Below, piece after piece: positions 1 through 8,719 of a stretch of 64,000 nucleotides of DNA. The stretch covers positions 62,001-126,000 of the forward strand of contig NZ_FZOR01000019.1 in the NCBI RefSeq assembly GCF_900188445.1, given 5' to 3'. How positions within the stretch are numbered: position 1 is the first letter of the stretch; each line of letters starts with the position of its first letter. The notes under the pieces were generated by a model. That model made no database searches. It was not told the origin of the DNA and saw nothing but the letters and a program-made list of their open reading frames with translations. The DNA comes from Actinomadura meyerae (GTDB taxonomy: Bacteria; Actinomycetota; Actinomycetes; Streptosporangiales; Streptosporangiaceae). The position numbers and the translations under genes are program-made.

Positions 1-989
1 TCCTCTCCGCGAACTCGTGGATGCAGCACCCCGTCGGCTACCGCGTCGACGAGGAGTCCGGACGGGCCGTCCTCACCGACTTCTGGGCCGTGCTGACCAA
101 CCCGACGCAGCTCGTCGCGTTCCCGCACACGATCACGGCGGCGTTCGTCACCGGCGGCATGTTCATGGCCGGCGTCAGCGCCTGGCACCTCGCCCGCCGC
201 AAGAACGCCGAGGTCTTCCGGCCGTCGCTCAAGCTCGCCCTCGTCGTCACCGCGATCGCCTCCATCGGCGTCGCCGTCACCGGTGACCTCCAGGGCAAGG
301 TCATGACCGAGCAGCAGCCGATGAAGATGGCCGCCGCCGAGGCCCTCTACGAGACCGAGCAGCCCGCGTCGTTCTCCCTCGTCACCATCGGAACGCTCGA
401 CGGCGACGAGGAGATCTTCGGGATCAAGGTCCCGCGCGTCCTGTCGTTCCTCGCCACCGGCACCTTCGACGGCGAGGTCAAGGGCATCAACGACGTCCAG
501 GCCGCCGAGGAGGCCCGCTACGGGCCCGGCGACTACCGGCCGAACATCCCGATCGCCTACTGGAACTTCCGGATCATGTCCGGGGTCGGCATCCTCACCA
601 TGCTCGTCTCGCTGGCCGGGCTCTGGCTGCTGCGGCGCGGGAGGCTGCCGTCCAACCCGTGGGTGTACCGGATCGGCGTGCTGTCGCTGACACTCCCCTT
701 CATCGGCAACTCCGCCGGCTGGATCTTCACCGAGATGGGCCGCCAGCCCTGGTCGGTGTTCGGGGTGCTGAAGACGTCCGCGAGCGTCTCGCCCGGAGTG
801 TCGCCGACGTCGATGCTCATCTCCGTCGTCTCGCTCACCGCGCTGTACGCCGTCCTCATGGTCATCGAGGCCGGGCTGATGCTCAAGTACGCCAAGGCGG
901 GGCCGCCGGACGAGCACGAGGTGCTGCCCCCGCCGCCGTCCGATGACGACGACTCCGACGCCGAGCGCTCGCTCGCGTTCGCCTACTGA
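1..989 (+). CDS. cydA: Cytochrome bd ubiquinol oxidase subunit I, 3' part
   Basis: This is the haem-bearing subunit of the cytochrome bd quinol:O2 oxidase in the cytoplasmic membrane. The gene enters from the left edge. The frame is already open at base 3, where SANSWMQHPVG matches the family's conserved 'SANGWMQHPVG' segment. About 329 residues are visible. They contain several membrane segments (for example near 120-200, 560-640 and 820-890 in base coordinates), separated by a periplasmic loop. The conserved stretch at about 720-770 (GWIFTEMGRQPW) is the family's 'GW..TE.GRQPW' motif. The tail is acidic (PPPPSDDDDSDAE). It ends 11 bp before cydB and heads the cydABDC operon. The first ATG at base 21 is internal, not the start. 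Confidence 0.95.
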   Translation, partial: LSANSWMQHPVGYRVDEESGRAVLTDFWAVLTNPTQLVAFPHTITAAFVTGGMFMAGVSAWHLARRKNAEVFRPSLKLALVVTAIASIGVAVTGDLQGKVMTEQQPMKMAAAEALYETEQPASFSLVTIGTLDGDEEIFGIKVPRVLSFLATGTFDGEVKGINDVQAAEEARYGPGDYRPNIPIAYWNFRIMSGVGILTMLVSLAGLWLLRRGRLPSNPWVYRIGVLSLTLPFIGNSAGWIFTEMGRQPWSVFGVLKTSASVSPGVSPTSMLISVVSLTALYAVLMVIEAGLMLKYAKAGPPDEHEVLPPPPSDDDDSDAERSLAFAY

Positions 990-1000
990 GGAAACCGGCC

Positions 1001-2020
1001 ATGGAACTCACCACCGTCTGGTTCATCATCATCGCCTTCCTGTGGACGAGCTACTTCTTCCTGGAGGGGTTCGACTTCGGCGTCGGCATGCTGCTGCCCG
1101 CCCTCGGCCGGACCGACGTCGAGCGCCGCGTCGTCATCAACACCATCGGGCCCGTCTGGGACGGCAACGAGGTCTGGTTCATCGTCGCCGGCGCCGCCAC
1201 GTTCGCCGCGTTCCCCGAGTGGTACGCCACCCTGTTCAGCGGCTTCTACCTGCCGCTGCTGCTCATCCTGCTGGCACTGATCATCCGCGGGGTCGCGTTC
1301 GAGTACCGCGGCAAGAAGGACGACGCGCGCTGGCGGGCCCGCTGGGACAAGGCGATCTTCTGGGGCAGCCTGGTGCCCGCCTTCCTGTGGGGCGTCGCGT
1401 TCGCGAACATCGTCCGGGGCGTCCCGCTGGACGCCGACCACGAGTACGCCGGCACGCTCGCCGACCTCCTCAACCCGTACGCGCTGCTCGGCGGGCTCAC
1501 CACGACGATCCTGTTCGTCCTGCACGGGGCGGTGTTCCTGGCGCTGAAGACGTCCGGGAGCATCCGCTACCGGGCGCGGCGCATCGCGGAACTCGCCGCC
1601 GTCGCCGCCATCGCCGCCGGCGGCGCGTTCCTGCTGATCACGCAGGTGCAGCACGGCAAGCCGGTGACGTGGCTGACCGCCGCGGGCGCCGCCGCCGGGC
1701 TGGTCCTCGCCGCCGCCGCCAACCGGAACGGGCGCGAGGGCTGGGCGTTCATCGGCACCGGCGCCGCCATCGTGCTCGCCGTCGCGACCCTGTTCACCGC
1801 GCTGTTCCCGGACGTGATGCCGTCCACGCTGGAGTCCGGCGGCCTGACCACGCAGAACGCCGCGTCGACCGCCTACACGCTCAAGATCATGACGTGGGTC
1901 GCCGCGGTGTTCACCCCGATCGTGATGATCTACCAGGGCTGGACGTACTGGGTGTTCCGCAAGCGGATCGGCACGTCCCAGATCCCCGCCGCGCCGAAGA
2001 AGCCGGAGGCCGTGCGGTGA
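1001..2020 (+). CDS. cydB: Cytochrome bd ubiquinol oxidase subunit II
   Basis: CydB is the second integral subunit of cytochrome bd oxidase and pairs with CydA. The product is 339 aa, normal for the family. It begins at ATG 1001 behind a GAGGAAA ribosome-binding stretch. The N-terminal helix runs into FFLEGFDFGVGMLLP and then GPVWDGNEVWFI, both hallmarks of CydB. Eight or so hydrophobic helices follow. The last four bases, GTGA, contain the GTG start of cydD, so the two are translationally coupled. Nothing in the sequence shows how the operon is regulated, because its promoter lies outside the window. Confidence 0.96.
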   Translation: MELTTVWFIIIAFLWTSYFFLEGFDFGVGMLLPALGRTDVERRVVINTIGPVWDGNEVWFIVAGAATFAAFPEWYATLFSGFYLPLLLILLALIIRGVAFEYRGKKDDARWRARWDKAIFWGSLVPAFLWGVAFANIVRGVPLDADHEYAGTLADLLNPYALLGGLTTTILFVLHGAVFLALKTSGSIRYRARRIAELAAVAAIAAGGAFLLITQVQHGKPVTWLTAAGAAAGLVLAAAANRNGREGWAFIGTGAAIVLAVATLFTALFPDVMPSTLESGGLTTQNAASTAYTLKIMTWVAAVFTPIVMIYQGWTYWVFRKRIGTSQIPAAPKKPEAVR

Positions 2021-3666
2021 AACCGCTCGATCCCCGGCTGCTGAAGTACGCCCGGACGACACGCGTCTTCCTGCTGTCGTCCGTGGCGCTCGGCACCGCC
2101 ACCGCCGGGCTGATCATCGCGCAGGCCACGCTGCTCGCCGACATGCTCGACCGGGCCTTCCTGCACGGCGCCGCCCTCGCCGACCTGCGCACGCCGCTGC
2201 TGCTCCTGCTGGCCGTCGTCCTCGGCCGCACCCTGGTCGCGTGGCTGCAGGAGGTCGCCGCGCACCGCTCGTCCGCCGCGGTCAAGTCGCAGCTGCGCGG
2301 GCGGCTGCTCGCCCGCGCGGTCGGTCTCGGCCCGCGGTGGCTCTCCGGCGAGCGCACCGGCGAGCTGGCCACCCTCGCCACCCGCGGGATCGACGCGCTC
2401 GACGACTACTTCTCCCGCTACCTGCCGCAGCTCGTCCTCGCGGTGCTCGTCCCCGCCGCCGTCGGGTTCCGGATCCTGCTCGGCGACTGGCTGTCGGCCG
2501 TGACGATCGCCGCGACGCTGCCGCTCATCCCCGTCTTCGCGATCCTCGTCGGGCTCACCACCCAGAAGAAGATGGACCGGCAGTGGCGGACGCTGTCCGT
2601 CCTCGCCGCCCACTTCCTGGACGTCGTCGCCGGGCTGCCCACGCTGAAGATCTTCGGCCGGGCGCGGGCGCAGGCGGACCGGATCCGCGAGGTCACCGAC
2701 CGGCACCGGCGCGCCACCATGTCCACCCTGCGCATCGCGTTCCTGTCGGCGCTCGTCCTGGAGCTGCTGTCGACGCTGTCGGTCGCGCTCGTCGCCGTCT
2801 CGATCGGGCTGCGGCTCGTCGAGGGCGGGCTCTCGCTGGAGACCGCGCTGCTCGTCCTGATCCTCGCGCCGGAGGCGTACCTCCCGCTGCGGCAGGTCGG
2901 CGCGCAGTACCACGCGAGCGTCGAGGGCCTCACGGCCGCCGCCCGCGTCTTCGAGGTGCTGGAGACGCCGCTGCCCGCGACCGGCACCCGCACGGACGTC
3001 CCCGACCTCTCCCGCGCGACGCTCCGGCTGGAGAAGGTCACGGTCGCCTACGACCGCGGGCCCGCCCTCGCGGACTTCTCGCTGACCGTCCACCCGGGGG
3101 AGACCGTCGCGCTGGTCGGGCCGAGCGGCGCCGGGAAGTCGACCGCGCTGTCGGTTCTGCTCGGGTTCGTCCAGCCGGACTCCGGACGCGTCCTGGCCGA
3201 CTGGGACGACCTCGCCGAGTTCTCGCCGGACGCCTGGCGCGCCCAGATCGCCTGGGTCCCGCAGCGCCCCCACCTGTTCGCCGGGACGGTCGCCGAGAAC
3301 ATCCGGCTGGGCCGCCCGGCGGCGACCATGGCGTCCGTGCGCGCCGCCGCCGAGGCCGCGAACGCGCTGGAGTTCATCGAGGCCCTCCCCGCGGGCTTCG
3401 ACACGCCGCTCGGCGAGCGGGGCGCCGGACTGTCCGCCGGCCAGCGGCAGCGCCTCGCGCTGGCCCGCGCCTTCCTGCGCGACGCGCCGCTCCTGCTGCT
3501 GGACGAGCCCACCTCGAACCTGGACGTGGAGAGCGAGGCCGCGGTCATCGACGCCGTCGAGCGGCTGAAGGCGGGGCGGACCGTCGTCCTCGTCGCCCAC
3601 CGCCCGGCGCTGACCACGCTCGCCGACCGCGTGGTCACCCTCGCCCCCGCGGAGGTGGCGGTATGA
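2017..3666 (+). CDS. cydD: Heterodimeric ABC transporter CydDC, subunit CydD
   Basis: CydD is an ABC exporter half that, with CydC, moves thiols and is needed to assemble cytochrome bd. I take GTG 2017, which overlaps the cydB stop (GTGA). The open frame continues further upstream, but that part overlaps cydB. The product is 549 aa. A six-helix membrane domain fills roughly residues 15-310. The ATPase domain has Walker A GPSGAGKST (about 368-376), signature LSAGQRQRLALARA (about 472) and Walker B LLLLDEPTSNLD (about 490-500). Its stop overlaps the ATG of cydC. The assignment of D rather than C rests on gene order and the closer fit of the N-terminal half. Confidence 0.92.
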   Translation: MKPLDPRLLKYARTTRVFLLSSVALGTATAGLIIAQATLLADMLDRAFLHGAALADLRTPLLLLLAVVLGRTLVAWLQEVAAHRSSAAVKSQLRGRLLARAVGLGPRWLSGERTGELATLATRGIDALDDYFSRYLPQLVLAVLVPAAVGFRILLGDWLSAVTIAATLPLIPVFAILVGLTTQKKMDRQWRTLSVLAAHFLDVVAGLPTLKIFGRARAQADRIREVTDRHRRATMSTLRIAFLSALVLELLSTLSVALVAVSIGLRLVEGGLSLETALLVLILAPEAYLPLRQVGAQYHASVEGLTAAARVFEVLETPLPATGTRTDVPDLSRATLRLEKVTVAYDRGPALADFSLTVHPGETVALVGPSGAGKSTALSVLLGFVQPDSGRVLADWDDLAEFSPDAWRAQIAWVPQRPHLFAGTVAENIRLGRPAATMASVRAAAEAANALEFIEALPAGFDTPLGERGAGLSAGQRQRLALARAFLRDAPLLLLDEPTSNLDVESEAAVIDAVERLKAGRTVVLVAHRPALTTLADRVVTLAPAEVAV

Positions 3667-5453
3667 GCGGCGCCGCGGCCCATGATTCACGTGAAACCTC
3701 GCGGTCGAAACGAGGCGGCATGATCCTGCGGCTCATCACGTTCGCGCGGCCCGCCCGAGGACGGCTCCTCCTCGCCGTCCTGTTCGGCGCCCTCGCCCTC
3801 GGCAGCGGGGTCGCCCTGATGGCCACCTCCGCCTGGCTCATCTCCCGCGCGGCGCAGCACCCGCCCGTCCTGATGCTGATGGTCGCGATCGTGGCCGTCC
3901 GCGCGTTCGGACTGGGCCGGGGCGTGTTCCGGTACGTCGAGCGCCTCGTCGGGCACGACGCGACGTTCCGCATCCTGGCCGATCTGCGCGCGCGTGTGTA
4001 CGAACGGCTGGAGCGGCTCGCGCCTGGCGGGCTGCCCGCCTTCCGCAGCGGCGACCTCCTGAACCGGCTCGTCGCGGACGTCGACGCCGTCCAGGACTTG
4101 TTCCTCCGCGTCCTTCTGCCGTGCACGGTCGCCGCCGTCGTCGGCGGGGCCTCGGTGGGGGTCGCCTGGGCGCTGCTGCCCTCCGCCGGGCTCATCCTCC
4201 TGGTCGCCCTGCTGGTCGCCGGTGTCATCGCGCCCTGGCTGTCGTCCGTCATGGCGCGCCGCGCCGAACGCCGGACGACGGACCTGCGCGGCGAGCTGAC
4301 CTCCCACATCGTCGACACCCTCCAGGGCGCCCCCGAGCTCATCGCCTACGGCGCCGCGCCAGCTCAGCTCGCCGAGGCGGCGCGGCTGGACCGCGACTTC
4401 ACCCGCGCCACCGCCCGCTCCGCCGCCACCGCCGGCCTCGGCGCGGCCATCTCCGCGCTCGCCGCCGGCCTCGCCGTCTGGGCCACCCTCGCCGCCGGCG
4501 TCCCGGCCGTCCGCTCGGGCGCGCTCGACGGGGTGCTACTCGCGGTGGTCGTCCTGCTGCCGCTCGCCGCGTTCGAGGTCGTCGCGGGGCTGCCGATGGC
4601 CGCCCAGTACCTGGAGCGGGTCCGCCGCTCCGCCGCGCGGATCTTCGCCGTGCTGGACGCGGAGCCGCCCGTCCAGGACCCGGCCGACCCCGCACCGCTC
4701 CCCGCGTCCCCCTACACGCTCAAGGTCGAGGACCTCCGCGCGCGCTGGACGCCGACCGCCCCCTACGCCCTCGACGGCATCTCCCTGGACCTGACACCAG
4801 GACGCCGTTGCGCGATCGTAGGACCGTCTGGCTCGGGCAAGACGACCCTGACATCCGTGCTCCTGCGGTTCCTGGAACCCACTTCAGGCAGCGCGTCCTT
4901 GAACGGCGTCGATCTGCGTGCACTGAGCGGCGATGACGTTCGGAAGGTCATCGGGCTGTGCGCTCAGGACGCGCACCTGTTCGACTCGACCATCGGAGCC
5001 AACATCCGCCTGGCCCGCCCCACAGCGACCGATGCCGAGATACGCGACGCCCTACGCCGCGCCCGGATCCTCGACTGGATCGACTCCCTACCTCAGGGGA
5101 TGGACACCCACGTAGGTGAGCACGGCGCCCAAGTCTCCGGGGGTCAGCGCCAGCGCATCGCCCTGGCCCGCGCACTCCTCGCCGACTTCCCCATCCTCCT
5201 GCTCGACGAGCCCGCCGAGCATCTGGACACCGCGACCGCCGACGAACTCACCGCCGACCTCCTCACCGCCACCGAAGGCCGGACGACCCTCCTCGTCACC
5301 CACCGCCTCACCGGCCTGGACGCCGTCGACGAGATCATCGTGCTGGACGAGGGCCGCGTCGCCGACCGCGGAACCCACAGCGACCTCATCGCCCGTCCGG
5401 GCCTCTACCGCTCCCTCTGGAACCGCGAACGCACCCCGGCCAAGACCCACTGA
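3663..5453 (+). CDS. cydC: Heterodimeric ABC transporter CydDC, subunit CydC
   Basis: CydC is the partner half-transporter of CydD and closes the cydABDC operon. ATG 3663 overlaps the cydD stop (ATGA), giving 596 aa. An alternative ATG at 3720 (MILRLITF) would remove a 19-residue polar leader. Membrane segments span about residues 35-320. The ATPase domain carries Walker A GPSGSGKTT (about 388-396), signature VSGGQRQRIALARAL (about 490) and Walker B ILLLDEPAEHLD (about 511). The leader between the two start codons contains a parS-like 16-mer (3683-3698). That may explain why the leader is there, or it may mean that the shorter protein is the real one. Confidence 0.92.
   Translation: MSGAAAHDSRETSRSKRGGMILRLITFARPARGRLLLAVLFGALALGSGVALMATSAWLISRAAQHPPVLMLMVAIVAVRAFGLGRGVFRYVERLVGHDATFRILADLRARVYERLERLAPGGLPAFRSGDLLNRLVADVDAVQDLFLRVLLPCTVAAVVGGASVGVAWALLPSAGLILLVALLVAGVIAPWLSSVMARRAERRTTDLRGELTSHIVDTLQGAPELIAYGAAPAQLAEAARLDRDFTRATARSAATAGLGAAISALAAGLAVWATLAAGVPAVRSGALDGVLLAVVVLLPLAAFEVVAGLPMAAQYLERVRRSAARIFAVLDAEPPVQDPADPAPLPASPYTLKVEDLRARWTPTAPYALDGISLDLTPGRRCAIVGPSGSGKTTLTSVLLRFLEPTSGSASLNGVDLRALSGDDVRKVIGLCAQDAHLFDSTIGANIRLARPTATDAEIRDALRRARILDWIDSLPQGMDTHVGEHGAQVSGGQRQRIALARALLADFPILLLDEPAEHLDTATADELTADLLTATEGRTTLLVTHRLTGLDAVDEIIVLDEGRVADRGTHSDLIARPGLYRSLWNRERTPAKTH
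3683..3698. promoter_or_regulatory. parS-like ParB site in the 5' end of cydC
   Basis: TGATTCACGTGAAACC matches 14 of 16 positions of the bacterial parS consensus TGTTTCACGTGAAACA. It keeps the central TTCACGTGAA palindrome intact. It lies about 31 kb from parAB on the other side of oriC, inside the first codons of cydC. Confidence 0.55.
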
Positions 5454-5460
5454 CCCGCGA

Positions 5461-5709
5461 TCAGCCACCGCCGCCGCGACGGCGGCGCGCCTCGTTCGTC
5501 CAGGACAGCCCGGCTCCGCTGTTCCCCTGCGAGCCCCTCTCCCAGGCGCGCATGTCGCGGCGGTTCTCCCGCATGGCGCGTGTTATGGCCGTACCGCCTC
5601 GGAACCGTTGCCCCCGCCGGCGGAGACGCCGATCGAAGATCAGCGCGAACCCGAACAGCAGGGCGAAGAACCCGAGCACGAACCACCACATGCCCCCACC
5701 CTCGCTCAC
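5461..5709 (-). CDS. Small predicted membrane protein
   Basis: This is an 82-aa open frame of unknown function, convergent with cydC and ending 7 bp from it. It starts at GTG 5709 or at the internal ATG 5691. The first 30 residues form one hydrophobic helix (WWFVLGFFALLFGFALIF) followed at once by a basic cluster (DRRLRRRGQRFRGG). That predicts a single-pass protein with a cytoplasmic basic tail. The rest is polar, ends in RRRRGGGG, and contains a WE/WT pair that looks like a short amphipathic helix. I recognise no family. Coding is plausible because the hydrophobic and basic blocks are well ordered and the gene fits between its neighbours. Confidence 0.55.
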   Translation of the reverse strand: MSEGGGMWWFVLGFFALLFGFALIFDRRLRRRGQRFRGGTAITRAMRENRRDMRAWERGSQGNSGAGLSWTNEARRRRGGGG

Positions 5710-5821
5710 CTCACCCGGCAGAACAATGGAGCCTTACACACCCGGGGCAGATTCCGCGCGCACGATCGTCCGCACCATCCACGGGGACGACCCCTGTTCA
5801 CCTGGCCCTATGATCGGCGGC

Positions 5822-6580
5822 ATGGCGCTACGACTTGCTCAGGTGAACATCAAGGCCGGAAGCGATACGGCCCTCGGCCAGTTCTGGGCGGACGCCCTCG
5901 GCTGGGACGTCGACAGCGAAGGCCCCGGTGTCACCAACCTCGCGCCGCAGGGCATCGAATGGCCCGACCCCGCCGGCTTCTACATCGACCTCGTCGCCGT
6001 GCCGGACCCGGAAACGGTGAAGTACCGCATCCACCTCGACCTCGCCACCACCTCCGAGGCCCACCAGGCGGAGATGGTCGCACGCCTGCGGGAACTCGGC
6101 GCGACACCCGCCGACATCGGCCAGGGCGATGTCCCGTGGACCGTGCTGGCCGACCCGGAGGGCAACGTCTTCTGCGTGCTGGAGCCGCGGGAGATGTACC
6201 GGGACACCGGCCCGATCGCCGCGGTCGTGGTCGACTGCGCGGACCCGCGTGCCATGGCCAAGTTCTGGGACGAAGCACTGAACTGGACCCTGCACGAGGT
6301 GACCGACAAGCACGCGGTACTGCGCGCGGCCGACGGCACCGGCCCCTACCTGGAGTTCCTCCGCAAGCCCGAGGAGAGGGCCTGGTGGAACCGCATCCAC
6401 TTCGACCTGATCCCGGAACCCTTCGACGCCAAGGAGGCCGAGGTGGCCCGCCTGCGCAAGCTCGGCGCCGCCGACGTCGACCTGGGCCAGGGCAAAGTCC
6501 CGTGGACGGTCCTGGCCGACACGGAAGGCAACGAGTTCTGCGTCCTGGGCCGAGCCGAGCCGACCGACTCCGCCTCCTGA
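5822..6580 (+). CDS. VOC-superfamily protein with two glyoxalase-like domains
   Basis: The protein (252 aa) has two tandem copies of a glyoxalase/bleomycin-resistance (VOC) domain, residues about 1-120 and 128-248. The copies end in near-identical segments: GQGDVPWTVLADPEGNVFCV and GQGKVPWTVLADTEGNEFCV. Family members bind a metal or small ligand between paired beta-alpha-beta units; no substrate can be read here. ATG 5822 is chosen because the homologous core (MALRLAQVNIKAGSD) begins there; ATG 5810 is possible. The gene stands alone and points away from the small membrane gene at 5461-5709. Confidence 0.85.
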   Translation: MALRLAQVNIKAGSDTALGQFWADALGWDVDSEGPGVTNLAPQGIEWPDPAGFYIDLVAVPDPETVKYRIHLDLATTSEAHQAEMVARLRELGATPADIGQGDVPWTVLADPEGNVFCVLEPREMYRDTGPIAAVVVDCADPRAMAKFWDEALNWTLHEVTDKHAVLRAADGTGPYLEFLRKPEERAWWNRIHFDLIPEPFDAKEAEVARLRKLGAADVDLGQGKVPWTVLADTEGNEFCVLGRAEPTDSAS

Positions 6581-6621
6581 ACTCACCTGTCCGCCGAGCG
6601 GATGCTCCTCCGCAGGAAAGC

Positions 6622-6732
6622 ATGATCAACTACAGAGTCCTCGAGTTCGGAGAGATCATCGCCGAGGGCCGCCGGGGACAAGCCCTTCCTTCGCGGCGCG
6701 GAGCCGGAGCCCCCCGCCGGGGCCGGTCATAA
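6622..6732 (+). CDS. Possible 36-aa open frame (uncertain)
   Basis: ATG 6622 follows an AGGAAAG ribosome-binding sequence at good distance and opens a 36-codon frame (MINYRVLEFGEIIAEGRRGQ...). It ends 7 bp before the next gene. The first half looks protein-like (alternating hydrophobic residues); the second half is Arg/Gly-rich. It could be a microprotein, a leader for the gene at 6740, or the remnant start of a lost gene. I recognise no family. Confidence 0.25.
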   Translation: MINYRVLEFGEIIAEGRRGQALPSRRGAGAPRRGRS

Positions 6733-6739
6733 TCGCCAC

Positions 6740-7021
6740 ATGGACACGTACGAGGGGCCGGCCCGGCTGGAGTGGTGGGCGAATCGTCAGACGTGCCTCA
6801 GCTCCGTCGACGTCCGTGTTCGGGTCATCAGTGATGCCTCGGGAAGGCACGCCTCCGCAGCTTTCACTTCGCCTCTGACCGGCGAAGACCGCGAGGGATG
6901 GGCATTCCTTCGAGAGCTGTCCCCCTATTTCACCTTGCGGTTCGAGGAAGACGAAGATGCGGCGATAGACGTACAGGTGGACGAGCCGCGTGGCGACGAG
7001 TTGAGACTCACAATCGCCTGA
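6740..7021 (+). CDS. Hypothetical 93-aa protein
   Basis: This small acidic protein begins MDTYEGPARLEWWANRQ and ends DVQVDEPRGDELRLTIA. Alternating hydrophobic residues suggest a small beta-rich fold. There is no signal peptide, membrane helix or recognisable catalytic motif. Its length and the 'LEWWA....SVDVRVRVI' opening resemble small actinomycete proteins of unknown function. Start ATG 6740 is the only reasonable one. I cannot assign a role. Confidence 0.6.
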   Translation: MDTYEGPARLEWWANRQTCLSSVDVRVRVISDASGRHASAAFTSPLTGEDREGWAFLRELSPYFTLRFEEDEDAAIDVQVDEPRGDELRLTIA

Positions 7022-7146
7022 ATACCCGCGACGCGCCCCGGTGGCCGAGGTCAAGGCGTCGCCGCCGTCCGGAGATCGCCGACACCCTGGCCGCGATGGC
7101 CAGGACCAATTCATGGACGGCTCGACGCATGACGACGCCGTCCTCG

Positions 7147-7617
7147 CTAAGACTCGTCGTCACGGATGCCGACCTTCAGTACACGCGCTCGTTCACCTGT
7201 GTTCTCCGGGCGGATGCGTTCGGCCAGGCAAGTCCGGTGGGCGATGATCGTGGTGCTTCCCGGGCCGTCGTTGCTCCGCGCATCCAGGACGAGCCCGTCG
7301 CCTCCGGGGCTAAGGGTGGCACGCTGCCCGCAGAAGTCGCATGGCCAGGTGAAGCACTCAAGGTCTTCGGGGCGAATGCTGAGTCTCACCCATGCCGGGT
7401 CAGAGAACCTGCAAGTCTCCTGAACCACGGCGTCGATCACAGCGCCAACCGGTGGATAGGCCGCTTGAAGGTCGTCTCCTCGGTAGGTGGCACCGAACTG
7501 CGCGATCATGTCGATCGACGATCCCACGCCAGGATGACCGACGATTTCTGTCAGGACACCCCAGGGGTGATGGCTGAGAATCCGAGCGCGGACCAACTGT
7601 CCTCGGATGAATCGCAT
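7147..7617 (-). CDS. Hypothetical protein with an S1-like N-terminus and a Cys motif
   Basis: The 156-aa protein starts at ATG 7617 (MRFIRGQLVRARILSHHPWG). The frame extends further upstream, but that part runs back through a terminator and tRNA-Ala, so it cannot be coding. Residues about 5-65 have the pattern of an S1/OB-fold ('V.A.IL.HHPWGV..EI.GHPGVG.SIDMI'). Residues about 95-135 contain CFTWPCDFCG followed later by H and C (IIAHRTCLAERIRP), a possible metal-binding module. It may bind nucleic acid, but that is inference. It lies downstream of tRNA-Ala on the same strand. Confidence 0.6.
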   Translation of the reverse strand: MRFIRGQLVRARILSHHPWGVLTEIVGHPGVGSSIDMIAQFGATYRGDDLQAAYPPVGAVIDAVVQETCRFSDPAWVRLSIRPEDLECFTWPCDFCGQRATLSPGGDGLVLDARSNDGPGSTTIIAHRTCLAERIRPENTGERARVLKVGIRDDES

Positions 7618-7850
7618 GCTTGCCGTTTCGAAGCGCTCCACGCGCGCATTCTGCCGCCACAGCTCGCCAGCCGGGGAAGCCGACTCGGCGGCGCGGCCTC
7701 GGTGACCGCCGACGGACTGCGGACGACCGGCGGTGGCAGAGCGCGCGACCTGGCACAGCCGCCCGAGCGCGGCGGCGCCGACGACGAGGGTGACGGCGGC
7801 CTCGGTGGCGTGCTCGTCCCGGTGGCCTAATTGCACGCTAATTGCACGAA

Positions 7851-7879
7851 CGCCCCCATCCATGATCCGGATGGGGGCG
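7851..7879. terminator. Hairpin downstream of tRNA-Ala
   Basis: A perfect 11-bp inverted repeat (CGCCCCCATCC / GGATGGGGGCG, loop 7862-7868) sits 8 bp downstream of the tRNA-Ala 3' end. On the plus strand it is followed by TTTT; on the minus strand the T-run is weak. It most likely ends the tRNA transcript. Confidence 0.7.
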
Positions 7880-7886
7880 TTTTGGC

Positions 7887-7962
7887 TGGTGGAGCCTAGG
7901 GGATTCGAACCCCTGACACCCGGCTTGCAAAGCCGGTGCTCTACCAACTGAGCTAAGGCCCC
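7887..7962 (-). tRNA. tRNA-Ala(TGC)
   Basis: The minus strand folds as a full cloverleaf. The acceptor stem is GGGGCCT/AGGCTCC with the alanine identity G3-U70 pair. The D arm has AGCTCAGTTGGTAGAGC, the anticodon loop CTTTGCAAG (anticodon TGC), and the T arm GGTTCGAATCC. The 3' CCA is encoded. It is 76 nt long. Confidence 0.97.
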
Positions 7963-7980
7963 GGGTTGGCGGGTCAAAGC

Positions 7981-8697
7981 TTACCCGTGGTCGGGGGCGG
8001 GCGTGGCATCGGCCGGGGTGCGGAGGAGGAGGGCTGGTAGGTCGGCGATCGTGGGGAGGATGTGGGTCGCGCCGGCGGCGTGGAGGTGGTCGCCGGAGTG
8101 GGGGCCGGTGAGGACGCCCGCGGCGATCGAGGCGCCCGCGCGGCGGGCGGAGGTGATCGCGGGGGCCGTGGCGGCGCACACCGCGATGTCGCGGACGTCG
8201 TCCACGGCCAAGCGGAGCGCGGCGGTCAGGATGAGGTCGGGCCACGGGCGGTCGCGGGAGACGTCCTCGGGGCCCAGGGTCAGGTCGGCGCGGTCCCACC
8301 AGCCGAGGGCGTCGATGATGCGGGCCTGCGTGGTGCGGCAGGAGCCCGTGAGCAGGCAGACGCGGACGCCGCAGGAGCGGAGGCGGCGCAGGGCGTCACC
8401 GGCTCCGGGCACGGGAACCAGGCCGCGCCGGTCGATGAGCTGGCCGTAGGACCGCTCGAACGCCAGATGCGCGGCCTGGGCGCGGGGCTCGTCGAAGAGC
8501 GAGCGGAAGACGCCGATCTCCGATTCGCCGCGCGTGTCGTGGAAGCGGGCGGCGGCGCGCTCGAACGCCGCCGTGCCGGAGACGATCCCCAGGGTGGCGA
8601 TCGCCTCGGCGAAGGCGGTTTCGGCGATGTCGCCGTCCGCGACGGTGGTCCCGGCGAGATCGATGCAGGCGACGCTGATCGGCGCTGCCTCGGTCAC
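7981..8697 (-). CDS. HAD-superfamily, phosphonatase-like hydrolase
   Basis: The product (238 aa from GTG 8697) is a haloacid-dehalogenase-fold hydrolase. The nucleophile motif is IDLAGTT (Asp13), the DxAGT form typical of phosphonoacetaldehyde hydrolase and its relatives, rather than the usual DxDGT. Motif II is LLTGS (about residue 117). A later GPEDVSRDRPWPD segment supplies the conserved motif III region. I do not see a clear Schiff-base lysine in the cap, so true phosphonatase activity is doubtful. The frame continues upstream of GTG 8697, but it would then cover the DLW-39 gene. It lies between that gene and tRNA-Ala. Confidence 0.8.
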   Translation of the reverse strand: MTEAAPISVACIDLAGTTVADGDIAETAFAEAIATLGIVSGTAAFERAAARFHDTRGESEIGVFRSLFDEPRAQAAHLAFERSYGQLIDRRGLVPVPGAGDALRRLRSCGVRVCLLTGSCRTTQARIIDALGWWDRADLTLGPEDVSRDRPWPDLILTAALRLAVDDVRDIAVCAATAPAITSARRAGASIAAGVLTGPHSGDHLHAAGATHILPTIADLPALLLRTPADATPAPDHG

Positions 8698-8719
8698 GCC
8701 GGGGCCTGTCGTCGGCGTA

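Noticed and set aside
1930..3690. 586-codon frame opposite cydDC
   Set aside because: It is a shadow of the real genes caused by high GC at third positions; its composition is Gly/Arg/Glu/Gln-rich with no hydrophobic core.
7618..7977. N-terminal extension of the hypothetical protein with QLGHRDEH, resembling a tyrosine-recombinase end
   Set aside because: The frame reads back through the terminator hairpin and tRNA-Ala. The motif is too short and lacks the catalytic R-H-R-Y set, so it is not evidence of an integrase.
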